45,223 bases of DNA from DATJUF01 sp035524095 (GCA_035524095.1 DATKPK010000008.1:1-45223); one strand, 5' to 3'; numbered from the stretch's first letter, positions 1 through 8,517 are shown. Notes: a model not told the origin generated them from the sequence alone. Program-made: numbers and translations.

Positions 1-544
1 TGATCGCTGGTGCTACTCGACGTCGAAGGCGGTGGGTGAGCATTTCTGTTTCGCCTATCACAAGCTGGGCCTGCCGGTGACGGTGGTGCGCTACTTCAAT
101 ATCTATGGGCCGCGGCTGGATCGCGTTGACGTCGGGCGGCTTTTCACGATTTTCATGGGGCAGCTTTTGCGTGGTACCGATTTGACGGTGATCGGCGACG
201 GTTCACAGACGCGTTGCTTCACGTATGTGACCGACGCGGTCAGCGCGACGATACAAGCCGGGATCAATCGCAGCGTCGACGGTCACGCGATAAATATCGG
301 CGTCGATGTGGAAACGTCGGTACTTGAATTTGCAAAACTAATGCTCGAACTATTCGGTTCGACCAAGTCAAAGATTAAATTCGTGACCCAGCAGGAAGTG
401 TACGGCAATAGCTACGAGGATATCCCGCGACGGGTGCCCGATAACGCGAAGATGCGCAGCCTGCTCGGCGTCAAGCCGCTAGTCTCGTTACGCGAGGGCA
501 CGCAGCTCTCGATGGATTGGTTCCGCAAAGACGCCTTGGGCTAA
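1..544 (+). CDS. NAD-dependent epimerase/dehydratase, C-terminal part (ArnA-decarboxylase-like), truncated by window edge
   Basis: The reading frame is open from base 2, so the gene begins before the window. The first visible residues contain a YSTSK motif, the catalytic Tyr-x-x-x-Lys of extended short-chain dehydrogenases. It is followed by the family's RYFNIYGPR segment, a GDGSQTRCFTYV stretch (substrate-binding part) and an NIG motif. The C-terminal end (YGNSYEDIPRR, then a DWF ending) resembles the UDP-glucuronate C4-decarboxylase half of ArnA more than generic GalE. The next gene, 35 bp downstream, is arnD, and ArnA makes the UDP-4-keto-pentose feeding the same lipid A aminoarabinose pathway, which supports this reading. 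A plain UDP-glucuronate decarboxylase or another sugar epimerase remains possible, because the N-terminal NAD-binding region is outside the window. The enzyme should be cytoplasmic. Confidence 0.75.
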   Translation, partial: DRWCYSTSKAVGEHFCFAYHKLGLPVTVVRYFNIYGPRLDRVDVGRLFTIFMGQLLRGTDLTVIGDGSQTRCFTYVTDAVSATIQAGINRSVDGHAINIGVDVETSVLEFAKLMLELFGSTKSKIKFVTQQEVYGNSYEDIPRRVPDNAKMRSLLGVKPLVSLREGTQLSMDWFRKDALG

Positions 545-579
545 GCGCGTCAAAAGTCAGTCAGTACTCTTCGGCCTGA

Positions 580-1485
580 ATGGAGATAGCGCTCAAGGTC
601 GACGTTGATACCCATCGCGGGCTCGGCGAGGGCGTGCCGCGCTTGGCGGCGATGTTGGCGGCAAAGAGCGTGTCGGCGACGTTCTTTATCGCGATGGGCC
701 CCGACAATTCGGGCCGCGCCGTGATGCGGGCACTAAAGAATCCTGGGTTTCTCACCAAGATGCGGCGGACGCGAGCGGTTTCGATGTATGGATTCAGGAC
801 CGTTCTTTCCGGCACATTGCTGCCTGCGCGGCCGATCGCTCTAGCGTTCCCACAGGTGATGCGCGATTTGGCGCAAGCTGGTTTCGAGACCGGTGTCCAT
901 GGCTATGATCACGTGTGCTGGCAAGACCACCTCGATGAACTTGGCAAGCCTGGCATATCCAATGAAATTGACGACGCATTTGAGGTCTATCGTGCGGTGT
1001 TCGGAGAGGACTCGCGCAGTTTTGCCGCCCCTGGATGGCGAACTTCGGGCTATGCTCTGGATGCGCTTAGAAAGAAAAAGATTACCTATCACAGCGACAC
1101 GCGGGGCCGAACGCCATACCGATGCGCGATCGATGGCACGGTCATGGACGTGCCCGAGATACCGACGACAATGCCGACGCTCGACGAGGTTTTGGGTACG
1201 CCCGACGTTCCCGACAGTGCGGCAGCGATTCGCTACTACGCTCAGCATCTCGATAAAAGCGCGCTCAACGTTCATACGGTGCATGCGGAGACTGAGGGGA
1301 TGGGCGAGCTGGCTACGTTTGAGACGATAATCGAGACCTGGCGAGAGCGGGGCGCCACCTTCGTTCGGCTTGGAGACGTCGCGCGGGGGATTGACGCCGA
1401 AAGCTTGCCGATATGTGAAGTAATCCGCACGACCTTGCCGGGACGGGCTGGATGGATCTCGGCGCAAGGTCCGGAAGCGAAATGA
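580..1485 (+). CDS. arnD: ArnD-like 4-deoxy-4-formamido-L-arabinose-phosphoundecaprenol deformylase
   Basis: 301 aa, the family's usual length (about 296). It is a polysaccharide-deacetylase (NodB-fold) metalloenzyme that removes the formyl group from undecaprenyl-phosphate-L-Ara4FN before transfer to lipid A, at the cytoplasmic face of the inner membrane. Visible motifs: metal/catalytic Asp pair in KVDVDT (residues 6-11), EGVPRL, ATFF, GPDNSGR, H107-x3-H111 (HGYDH) with a following Trp, APGWR, the YHSDTRG block, VPEIPTTMPTLDEV and VHAETEG. These blocks follow ArnD in order, so it is more specific than a generic chitin-deacetylase call. The ATG at 580 has no obvious Shine-Dalgarno sequence. 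The gene follows an ArnA-like gene by 35 bp, so they are probably cotranscribed. No arnB, arnC or arnT lies downstream within the window. Confidence 0.9.
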   Translation: MEIALKVDVDTHRGLGEGVPRLAAMLAAKSVSATFFIAMGPDNSGRAVMRALKNPGFLTKMRRTRAVSMYGFRTVLSGTLLPARPIALAFPQVMRDLAQAGFETGVHGYDHVCWQDHLDELGKPGISNEIDDAFEVYRAVFGEDSRSFAAPGWRTSGYALDALRKKKITYHSDTRGRTPYRCAIDGTVMDVPEIPTTMPTLDEVLGTPDVPDSAAAIRYYAQHLDKSALNVHTVHAETEGMGELATFETIIETWRERGATFVRLGDVARGIDAESLPICEVIRTTLPGRAGWISAQGPEAK

Positions 1486-1565
1486 AAGAGTCAGCGCGAC
1501 TGTAAGCTCGATGGGCTTTCGTGGTATCAGTGACGGGAGTGTCAATACTTCGAGGAGAACCGCCG

Positions 1566-2756
1566 ATGCCCGGGAAGCAGATTGCCGAGAATCCACGTGA
1601 TGTAGGCCTCGATCCGGCCAAGGTTGAGGAGCTGTTCAAGCGCGCCGAGCGGGAGGTCGCTGAGGGTCTGCTACCTTCGACGCAAATCGCGATCGCGCGC
1701 GATGGCAAAATCGGCGCGATGAAGACGTTTGGCCGTGCCATGCAAGGCGGCGAGGATAAGCCAGCAACGAACGACACGCTCTACTGCGTATTCTCATGCA
1801 CCAAGGCGATCATGTCGGCCGCGATCTGGATTCTGATCGGCGATGGCAAGCTCGATATCAGCGAGCGGGCGGCGAATATAGTCCCTGAATTCGCCACCAA
1901 CGGCAAAGACGTGATCACGGTTGAGCAGCTATTGCTGCACGTCGGTGGCTTTCCGTTTGCGCCTTACGCGCAGAAGGATTGGCTTGATCGCGACAAGCGA
2001 CGGGAGAAGTTCAAGACCTGGCGGCTCGAATTTCCGGTCGGGCAACGTTTCGTCTATCACGCGACCTCGACCTTCTGGGTACTCGCCGACATACTCGAAA
2101 GGCGATCCGGACAGGATTTCCGACATTTTGTACGCGATCGGATCGCATCGCCGCTAGGGCTGCAGGAACTGCGTCTCGGCGTGCCACCGAATGAACAATA
2201 TCGGATCGCGGATCTGACCTACGTTGGGGAGGCACTGACGCCCGAAGATTACAAGAAGATGGGCTTTCCTCCTCCACCAGTGACGGAGGTCACCGAGAAT
2301 ATGATTCTCGGCTTTAATGATCCGATCGTGCGTGAGTCAGGTGTGCCGGGCGGTGGAGGAATCATGACCGCGGCTGAGCTAGCGCTGTTCTACCAGGGTC
2401 TGTTGCAAAATCCGCCGGTAGCGGATAGCAAGCCGATTTGGCAGCCCGAAGTTTTGAAAGAAGCAATACGGCCGCGCTCGGGGCAGTATTTCGATCCCAT
2501 TTTCAAGTTCAAAGTCAATCGGGCTCTCGGTGTAATCGTCGCAGGTGACGACCAGTTCATCGGCTATCGCGGCTTCGGCAAGACCAATTCGCCTAACGCG
2601 TTTGGTCATGGCGGCGCCGGCGGACAGATTGGATGGGCGGATCCCGCGACGGGAATTTCATTGGGTTACTGCACTAACGGTTTTGACCGCAACGAGATCC
2701 GGCAGGGCAAGCGCGGTGTTGCGCTCTCGAGTCTCGCGGCAGTTTGCGCTTTATGA
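1566..2756 (+). CDS. Serine hydrolase of the class C beta-lactamase/penicillin-binding family
   Basis: 396 aa from the ATG at 1566. This start is preferred over in-frame codons further upstream because GAGGAG lies at 1552-1557, 8 bases before it. The SxxK nucleophile motif is S77-C-T-K80. The Tyr of the second motif is probably Y164 in a YHAT context, where class C enzymes have YxN. A C-terminal HGGAGG stretch takes the place of the KTG strand, as in esterase-like members such as EstB. There is no signal peptide, so the protein is probably cytoplasmic and more likely an esterase or amidase than a true beta-lactamase. The substrate cannot be told from the sequence. It stands 80 bp after arnD and may be transcribed separately. 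Confidence 0.85.
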   Translation: MPGKQIAENPRDVGLDPAKVEELFKRAEREVAEGLLPSTQIAIARDGKIGAMKTFGRAMQGGEDKPATNDTLYCVFSCTKAIMSAAIWILIGDGKLDISERAANIVPEFATNGKDVITVEQLLLHVGGFPFAPYAQKDWLDRDKRREKFKTWRLEFPVGQRFVYHATSTFWVLADILERRSGQDFRHFVRDRIASPLGLQELRLGVPPNEQYRIADLTYVGEALTPEDYKKMGFPPPPVTEVTENMILGFNDPIVRESGVPGGGGIMTAAELALFYQGLLQNPPVADSKPIWQPEVLKEAIRPRSGQYFDPIFKFKVNRALGVIVAGDDQFIGYRGFGKTNSPNAFGHGGAGGQIGWADPATGISLGYCTNGFDRNEIRQGKRGVALSSLAAVCAL

Positions 2757-2878
2757 AATCGGCCCCTACAAGACCGAGGCCGATTACGGTTAGTGTTCGG
2801 CCTCCGTTGCGGGTGACTGCAACGTCGCTTGCGGCCACAGCGCCCGCAAGGCTGAAAAGTGGTATCCTTGAAGGTGCG

Positions 2879-3073
2879 ATGACCGACAAGGAACGGCGTG
2901 AATTTCAGGGTTGGGCGCGAGTCGTTAGTGCCGGATGGTTCATCCTATGGACGGTCGCGGCTATTACGATTTACCGGGTCAATTCGCGCCGAGCTGTGAT
3001 CGCGATGCATTTTGCGATAATCGCCTTACCGGGAATAATTGCGGCGGTCGCGATCGGTCGCCGCTCGGGCTAA
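2879..3073 (+). CDS. Small two-helix membrane protein, hypothetical
   Basis: 64 aa from the ATG at 2879, with a GAAGG Shine-Dalgarno about 7 bases upstream. The open frame extends further back, but only this start has a ribosome-binding site. The N-terminus is charged (MTDKERREFQGW). It is followed by two hydrophobic stretches at about residues 16-32 (VVSAGWFILWTVAAITI) and 40-58 (VIAMHFAIIALPGIIAAVA) separated by a short basic loop (RVNSRR), and the C-terminus is basic (GRRSG). This is the pattern of a small inner-membrane protein with both ends in the cytoplasm. I do not recognise a family. It ends 15 bp before the convergent 3' end of purA. It could be spurious, but the ribosome-binding site and clean topology favour a real gene. 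Confidence 0.5.
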   Translation: MTDKERREFQGWARVVSAGWFILWTVAAITIYRVNSRRAVIAMHFAIIALPGIIAAVAIGRRSG

Positions 3074-3088
3074 TCGTCAGTGTCCTAT

Positions 3089-4384
3089 CTAGCCGACAAA
3101 CGGATTGTGCAGGACAATCGTCGCCTCGCGCGCGGCGCCGACTCCTATCATCGCGAGCGGGATTCCGCATAGGTCGGCGATGCGATCGAGATAGCGTCGA
3201 GCGTTGACAGGCAGGTCGTCGAGGCTGCGCGCGCCAGTCAAATCCTCAGTCCATCCGGGGGTTTCTTCGAAGACTGGCTTGACCTTGCCCAGAAGGTGGC
3301 GCTGCGCGGGGAGATTCGTCAGCCGGGTACCCCTTGATTCGTAAGCGACGCATAGGCGCAGCGGGTCGATACCGGTCAGGACGTCGAGCTTGGTCAAGGC
3401 AAGACCCCACATCGCATTGAGACGAATGGCGTGGCGCGCGAGCACTGTGTCGAACCATCCGATACGGCGTGGACGGCCTGTGGCGCTGCCGAACTCGTCG
3501 CCCTCGGCCCGTAGAGCATCACCGAGTTTGCCCTTTATTTCGGTGGGGAACGGACCACCACCAACACGGGTCGTATAGGCCTTGCTGATTCCGAGCACGG
3601 CATTGAGCTTGCCTGGACCGATGCCGGCGCCGCCGAAAATCGCGCTCGCGCCACAATTCGAGGAAGTTACGAAAGGATAGGTGCCGTGATCGATATCCAG
3701 CATCACGCCATGAGCGCCCTCGAAGAGGATGCGGTTGCCTGAGGACATGGCGTCATTGATGAAAATCGAAGTGTCGCAAAGATAACGCATCAGACGCGTG
3801 CGCACCTTGCGCATTTGGTCAACGATTTCTGTTGCGCTGATCGGTTTCGCTTTTAGAACCGACTTGAGGTAGGCATTTTTGTCCTGAAGATTACGTTCGA
3901 GCTTTTCTCTGAAGGTCGCGAAACTGATGAGATCCTCGAAACGCAGACCGACGCGCGCCATTTTGTCTTCGTAAGCGGGGCCGATACCGAAGCCGGTGGT
4001 GCCGATGGCATTTTTGCCAAGGCGCGCCTCGCGCGCGCGGTCGATCGCGCCATGATAGGGCATCACCATGTGCGCGTCGTAGCTGAGACGCAGCGACGAA
4101 TCATCCCGTAAGTGCCCGCGCTTTTTGAGCGAGTCGATCTCGTCGATCAGGGCAAAAGGATCGACGACAGTGCCGTTGCCAATCACGCAGACCTTGGAAT
4201 CGTAGAGTGCGCCAGCGGGAATCAGGCGCAGGATGAATTTCTCGCCATTAACGACCAGCGTATGAGCGGCATTGTTACCACCCTGAAAGCGGACCACCAC
4301 GTCGGCGTCAGCCGCCAACAGGTCAACAATCTTGCCCTTGCCCTCGTCGCCCCATTGGGAGCCGACCACTGCGACAGTTTTCAT
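3089..4384 (-). CDS. purA: Adenylosuccinate synthetase
   Basis: 431 aa, the normal length. It catalyses the GTP-dependent condensation of IMP with aspartate to adenylosuccinate, the first committed step to AMP, in the cytosol. The N-terminus carries the hallmark GSQWGDEGKGK phosphate loop, including the catalytic Asp. The second conserved block reads GGNNAAHT where NAGHT is usual; the essential His is kept and Gly is replaced by Ala. Other family blocks are NGTVVDP, GTTGFGIGPAYEDK, FEGAHGVMLDIDHGTYPFVTSSN and the GRPRRIGWFD block. It is the last gene of a minus-strand run after serA (81-bp gap), so cotranscription with the serine genes is possible. Confidence 0.97.
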   Translation of the reverse strand: MKTVAVVGSQWGDEGKGKIVDLLAADADVVVRFQGGNNAAHTLVVNGEKFILRLIPAGALYDSKVCVIGNGTVVDPFALIDEIDSLKKRGHLRDDSSLRLSYDAHMVMPYHGAIDRAREARLGKNAIGTTGFGIGPAYEDKMARVGLRFEDLISFATFREKLERNLQDKNAYLKSVLKAKPISATEIVDQMRKVRTRLMRYLCDTSIFINDAMSSGNRILFEGAHGVMLDIDHGTYPFVTSSNCGASAIFGGAGIGPGKLNAVLGISKAYTTRVGGGPFPTEIKGKLGDALRAEGDEFGSATGRPRRIGWFDTVLARHAIRLNAMWGLALTKLDVLTGIDPLRLCVAYESRGTRLTNLPAQRHLLGKVKPVFEETPGWTEDLTGARSLDDLPVNARRYLDRIADLCGIPLAMIGVGAAREATIVLHNPFVG

Positions 4385-4465
4385 ATCAGCCGACCGGCAC
4401 GCATGCGGTAAAGAGCCTTGCGCCCGGAGTCTCCTCCAGCCTCAGCAGGATTTCGGAAGCGGACG

Positions 4466-6061
4466 TCAAAGTTTAATCAGTGACGCCGAAGTAATCGCCG
4501 GGATCGTCTTAAGCCGTTCGAGCATCGAGGCGGACACCGGCCCGTCAACTTCGACCAGGCTAAGCGCGGTGCCACCGGCGCGGTCGCGGCCGAGTTCGAG
4601 CCCCGCGATATTGATGCCCGCCTGTCCGAGGATCGTACCGATAGCGCCGACGACGCCTGGCACGTCCCGATTGTGCAATACCAGAAAGTAGCCTTCGGGG
4701 GCTGCCTCTATCGGGAAGCCGTCGATGCGTATCATGCGTAGCGCACGATTACCGATCACGGCGCCCGCCACCTCGTGATTGCCGCTTCGCGTAGTGACGG
4801 TGATCGTGAGCGTGTTGACGTAATCGGTGGTCTCGCGTGAACGGGTTTCGGTCACGGTGATGCCGCGCTCGCGCGCAAGATAAGGCGCGTTGACGTAATT
4901 GAGTTTTTGCGCGAGAAAGCCGCTGAGCAAGCCGCGCAGCACCGATGCGATAATCGGTTCGGAGTTCAGATTGGCTGAATCACCCGCGAAGCTAACTTTG
5001 ACATGCGTCGGGGCTTCGCCGATTAGCTGAGCCGCGAGCTGGCCGAGCTTTTCGCCAAGCGCCAGATGCGGCCCCAGTACCTCCAACTCCTTAACGCTCA
5101 AAGCGGGGATGTTAACGGCGTGGCGAATGGTGCCATCAAGCAGGAAGTCCGCGATCTGATGGGCGATATCGACGGCGACTTGAACTTGCGCTTCGCCGGT
5201 CGCCGCGCCCAGGTGCGGCGTGGCGATCAGATTATCGAGCTTGAGCAGCGGATGATCTGCGGGCGGCGGCTCTTCAACAAATACGTCGAGTGCGGCGCCT
5301 GCTGCTTGGCCAGACTTGAGAGCTTCCAGAAGCGCGGTCTCGTCGACGATTCCTCCGCGCGCGCAATTGATGATGCGCACGCCTTTTTTCATGATCGCGA
5401 AGGCCCGCGCGTTCACCAATCCGCGGGTCTCCTCGGTGAGCGGTGCATGGACAGTGATAAAATCAGCCGTGCCGTAGAGCGTTTCGAGATCGACCAGTTC
5501 GATGCCAGCCTTCGACGCGGCCTCGGCGGTGAGGATCGGATCGAAGCCGATCACCTTCATTTTTAGGCCGTGCGCGCGATCAGCTACGATTCGACCGATA
5601 TTACCCAGGCCAATAATTCCGAGAGTCTTGTGATTGACTTCGACACCAGTGAACTTGCTGCGGTCCCAGCGTCCGGCCTTGATGGCGGCATTGGCTGACG
5701 GTATGTGGCGGGCTAATGCCATCATCATCGAAATGGTGTGTTCGGCCGTAGTAACGCTGTTGCCCTGCGGGCTGTTCATCACCACGATGCCACGGCGGGT
5801 GGCGGAGTCGAGATCAACATTGTCGACGCCGACGCCCGCACGGCCGATAACGCGCAGCGAGTTGGCGTTATCGACTACTTCTCGCGTGACCCGGGTCGCG
5901 CTGCGGATGATCAACGCGTCATAGGGGGCGATGATCGATGCAAGTTCAGAAGGGTTCAGGCCAGGCTTGAGATCGAAGCTGAGCGCGGGATAGCTCTTGA
6001 GAACATCGATACCCTGCGGCGCGAGTGAATCACTCAGTAGAACGCGGAAGCTATCTCCCAT
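4466..6061 (-). CDS. serA: D-3-phosphoglycerate dehydrogenase (long type with ACT domain)
   Basis: 531 aa from the ATG at 6061. An in-frame TTG eight codons earlier is less likely, because it would overlap the upstream gene and the ATG has AAGGTGG about 11 bases before it. The enzyme oxidises 3-phosphoglycerate to 3-phosphohydroxypyruvate with NAD, the first step of serine synthesis. Domain order: substrate-binding N-terminus (GRAGVGVDNVD), Rossmann NAD domain (GLGNIG), catalytic Arg in NCARGGI, Glu in the VEEPP block and His in TPHLGA. Next come the intervening ASB-type domain with GFLAQKLNYVNAP and a C-terminal ACT domain (about the last 75 residues, beginning LHNRDVPGVVGAIG). The ACT domain suggests allosteric control, classically by serine. 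It starts 7 bp after the stop of the aminotransferase gene, so the two form an operon. Confidence 0.97.
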   Translation of the reverse strand: MGDSFRVLLSDSLAPQGIDVLKSYPALSFDLKPGLNPSELASIIAPYDALIIRSATRVTREVVDNANSLRVIGRAGVGVDNVDLDSATRRGIVVMNSPQGNSVTTAEHTISMMMALARHIPSANAAIKAGRWDRSKFTGVEVNHKTLGIIGLGNIGRIVADRAHGLKMKVIGFDPILTAEAASKAGIELVDLETLYGTADFITVHAPLTEETRGLVNARAFAIMKKGVRIINCARGGIVDETALLEALKSGQAAGAALDVFVEEPPPADHPLLKLDNLIATPHLGAATGEAQVQVAVDIAHQIADFLLDGTIRHAVNIPALSVKELEVLGPHLALGEKLGQLAAQLIGEAPTHVKVSFAGDSANLNSEPIIASVLRGLLSGFLAQKLNYVNAPYLARERGITVTETRSRETTDYVNTLTITVTTRSGNHEVAGAVIGNRALRMIRIDGFPIEAAPEGYFLVLHNRDVPGVVGAIGTILGQAGINIAGLELGRDRAGGTALSLVEVDGPVSASMLERLKTIPAITSASLIKL

Positions 6062-6068
6062 CGGTTGG

Positions 6069-7220
6069 TCAGCCACCTTGCGCAATCCGCTGTAGGACGG
6101 CGGCGACGCCGGCGCCTATCGCAAAGCGATAGCCAAGCCGGTCTAGTCCGATTTCGAGGGCGCCAACCGCGGTAAGCATATCGAACGGAGCGAGGAACCC
6201 CATGTGACCAATGCGCACGAGCTTGCCCTTCATTTGGTCCTGTCCGCCTTGCACGCTAACGCCTAGTTCGTCGCGCATCAGGCGCACGAGTTTGCCGCCG
6301 TCGAGCCCTTCGGGAGTAAGAAGGCCGGTAACACCTGGAGCCGGTGACTCAGGAGAAATCAGTTTAAGGCCAAGCGCGGGGGCGGCGGCCCGCGTCGCTT
6401 CCGCCATCAATCGATGGCGCGCGAAAACCTGCGGCAAGGTCTCGGCGTGGAGCAATTCGAGGGTACGGTTGAGACCAAAGATCAACGAAACCGAAGGCGT
6501 CCAAGCAGTAGTGTGTTCGTCGCGCTGAGCCTTCAACTCCCGAATCAAGTCGAAGTAGAAACGCGGCGCGCGGTTCTTCTGAGCCACATCGAGAGCACGG
6601 GTTGATAGCCCGATTATGCCGAGGCCTGGCGGCAGCATCAGCGCCTTCTGGCTACCGGTGATGAGTGCATCAACACCCCATTCGTCCATTTTTTGATCGA
6701 AGACGCCGACTGAAGTGATGCCGTCGATAATCAGAAGCGTATCGCGTCCACGCACAACGCGGCCGATTTCATCGACCGGATGGACCGTGCAGGTCGAGGT
6801 TTCACTAGCCTGCATCAAAACTGCGCGAGCTTGAGGATTAGCGCGTAAAGCTTCTTCGATCTGTTCAGGGCGGGCCGCTTGGCCCCATTCAACCTTTACT
6901 TCATGGCCGACAACGCCATAGATGGCGAGCATCTTGCCCCAACGTTCGCCGAATTTGCCGCCATTGACGAAAATCGCGTGATCGCCTGGGGCCAGCAGGT
7001 TGGTGATCGACGCTTCCATCGCGCCGGTACCGCTCGAGGCGAGCAGAATAATTTCCTGACGAGTGCCGAAGAGTGGCTTCAGCCGTTCGCGGGCGCTATC
7101 GAGAATTGCGCTGAACTCCGGCGTGCGATGGTGAATGATCGGGCGCGCCATTTCGAGCAGGACTTCGGGAGGGACGGGCGCGGGTCCCGGGGTAAAAAGA
7201 TATTTCTTGTTGCTGGCCAC
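6069..7220 (-). CDS. Class V pyridoxal-phosphate aminotransferase (serine/alanine-glyoxylate or phosphoserine type)
   Basis: 383 aa from the GTG at 7220, whose product begins MASNKKYLFTPGP. This matches family N-termini; a TTG at 7277 would add 19 unlikely residues. Visible: the TPGPAPVPPEV start, IIHHRTPEF, SSGTGAMEA (cofactor phosphate), ASETSTCTVHP, IIDGITSVG with the cofactor Asp at about 166, and the Schiff-base Lys at about 192 in GSQKALMLPPG. The family includes serine-glyoxylate, alanine-glyoxylate and archaeal-type phosphoserine aminotransferases. The gene directly precedes serA (7-bp gap), and no classical SerC is seen nearby. I infer it acts as the second enzyme of serine synthesis, aminating 3-phosphohydroxypyruvate. 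A photorespiratory-like glyoxylate role cannot be excluded. Confidence 0.9.
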   Translation of the reverse strand: MASNKKYLFTPGPAPVPPEVLLEMARPIIHHRTPEFSAILDSARERLKPLFGTRQEIILLASSGTGAMEASITNLLAPGDHAIFVNGGKFGERWGKMLAIYGVVGHEVKVEWGQAARPEQIEEALRANPQARAVLMQASETSTCTVHPVDEIGRVVRGRDTLLIIDGITSVGVFDQKMDEWGVDALITGSQKALMLPPGLGIIGLSTRALDVAQKNRAPRFYFDLIRELKAQRDEHTTAWTPSVSLIFGLNRTLELLHAETLPQVFARHRLMAEATRAAAPALGLKLISPESPAPGVTGLLTPEGLDGGKLVRLMRDELGVSVQGGQDQMKGKLVRIGHMGFLAPFDMLTAVGALEIGLDRLGYRFAIGAGVAAVLQRIAQGG

Positions 7221-7292
7221 TTTGCTGAATCCGAGGACGGCCTCTGAAGATGATCGATGATGGCTGGAATCGCGCAACGGTCAAAACCGGCC

Positions 7293-7331
7293 AAAAAAAA
7301 GCCTGGTGTCCGCGATGGCGGAGCGCCAGAC
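7293..7331 (-). terminator. Hairpin plus T8 in leader of the serine operon (candidate attenuator)
   Basis: Read on the minus strand, GTCTGG and CCAGGC (6 bp including one G-T) flank an inner CCGC/GCGG stem with a CATC loop. Eight T residues (7293-7300) follow. This is the form of an intrinsic terminator. It lies between the putative promoter (7379-7407) and the aminotransferase start at 7220, with no gene upstream on that strand to terminate. It would therefore stop leader transcription prematurely and is best read as an attenuator. I could not identify a known riboswitch class or an obvious leader peptide. Confidence 0.55.
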
Positions 7332-7378
7332 CTGTGCATGCGCAATCAAGCTTCGCAGAGATACGCGTCTCCTTTATT

Positions 7379-7407
7379 TGGATAACGGAGCGCCGGTGTA
7401 GTGTCAA
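7379..7407 (-). promoter_or_regulatory. Putative sigma-70-type promoter for the aminotransferase-serA operon
   Basis: On the minus strand a perfect -35 hexamer TTGACA (7402-7407) is followed, 17 bases on, by a weak -10 candidate TATCCA (7379-7384). Transcription would start near 7370, about 150 bases upstream of the GTG start. That leaves a long leader holding the terminator-like hairpin. The -10 element matches only partly, so the site is tentative. Confidence 0.4.
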
Positions 7408-7485
7408 GTTGGCAGAACAGTATCGATGCTGGTTGCGGCGCATTGAAAGCGAGCGCGCGCCCGTGCTTAAAGTTGACGTACCGCC

Positions 7486-8517
7486 ATGGCACTTGAATAT
7501 GAAATCCGCGAGGACGAGCTGGTTTGGATCAAAAACCCGATGACCGGCGTCATCTCCTATGTGGTGGACGTGCGAGGGAAGAGCTTCGCTTTCACACTCG
7601 GCGGCCGTGCGGAACTGGAACCAGACCCTCCGCCACCAGACGAAGCGACTTTGCGCGAGGCGCGGCGCGTGTGTCCTTTCTGCCCTGGCAACGAAGATCA
7701 GGCGCCGGCGGAAATCATGCGTATCACGCCCGACGAGATTCCGGGCTGGACCGGGGCGGGCAAGATCGAAGAGGCGAACTGGGCGATTCGCGTTTTCAAT
7801 AACCTGTTCCCGCGCATCCCTGAGAATCTGACTGGCGACCGCAATGAATCTTATGTAGTGGTTGAGGATCCGCGTCACTTCTTGGACCATCCACGCTCGG
7901 TCAATGATTTGACCTTTACGGCGTCGTTAGGGGAGGAGCACTTCCACCATCTGTTGATGACCGACGTGCGGCTAATGAGTCATGTATTCACCAACCCCGC
8001 GGTGCATTCGGTGGTGATTCGCAAGAATCAGGGACGCGAATCAGGCGCTTCGCAGCCGCATCCGCACCAGCAGGTCATCGGGTCGCCGTCATCGTTGCCG
8101 GCGGTCGAAATGGAGGCACGAGCGGAAGGCGAAAATCCGCACCTCTGGCCCGAGCTAATTGAGTTGGTGGAGCGGTTGGGGTTGCTGATTGAACGGCAGG
8201 ATGGCGTGGTTAGCTATTCCAGTCCGATCGGCGCGTTTCCGCGCAGTTATGAAGTGGTGATGCCTGAGTATCGCGGTCTGCTGACCGATCTTCCACGCGA
8301 AGGACTGCGGGCATTTGCGCGATCGCTCTTCCGTATCCTGAGAATTCTTGGCCCCTTGCCGCTCGACTATGAGATCCATCAGGGAGCTGGACTGCCGTTG
8401 CACGCCCATATCAACGGGCGGCTGTATCCATATTCCAATGTGGCGGGAACTCTGAATTTACCAAGCGTATTGCGCCAGAACGTTGCAGCACTGCGCAAGG
8501 CGCTCGCACGAAGCTAG
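7486..8517 (+). CDS. GalT-family nucleotidyltransferase (HIT superfamily, galactose-1-phosphate uridylyltransferase-like)
   Basis: 343 aa, normal for bacterial GalT. It has a zinc-type C63-P-F-C66 followed by PGNE, then NNLFPR and the active-site H192-P-H194 in SGASQPHPHQQ, whose second His is the uridylylated nucleophile in GalT. A C-terminal HIT-like half contains EIHQGAG and HAHINGRLYP. Known GalT enzymes swap UMP between UDP-glucose and galactose-1-phosphate, but divergent members use other sugar phosphates or ATP. No galK or galE is adjacent, so the true substrate is open. The ATG at 7486 lies in GCCATGGC with no strong ribosome-binding site. The gene is divergent from the serine operon with about 265 bp between starts. 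Confidence 0.8.
   Translation: MALEYEIREDELVWIKNPMTGVISYVVDVRGKSFAFTLGGRAELEPDPPPPDEATLREARRVCPFCPGNEDQAPAEIMRITPDEIPGWTGAGKIEEANWAIRVFNNLFPRIPENLTGDRNESYVVVEDPRHFLDHPRSVNDLTFTASLGEEHFHHLLMTDVRLMSHVFTNPAVHSVVIRKNQGRESGASQPHPHQQVIGSPSSLPAVEMEARAEGENPHLWPELIELVERLGLLIERQDGVVSYSSPIGAFPRSYEVVMPEYRGLLTDLPREGLRAFARSLFRILRILGPLPLDYEIHQGAGLPLHAHINGRLYPYSNVAGTLNLPSVLRQNVAALRKALARS

Noticed and set aside
841..1596. 251-codon minus-strand frame opposite arnD
   Set aside because: It is antisense to a clear ArnD protein and its translation shows no family features. It arises from the codon bias of arnD.
7096..7890. 264-codon minus-strand frame spanning the serine-operon leader and the start of the GalT-like gene
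   Set aside because: It covers both the aminotransferase 5' end in another frame and the GalT-like gene antisense; both real genes have strong motifs, and this frame has none.
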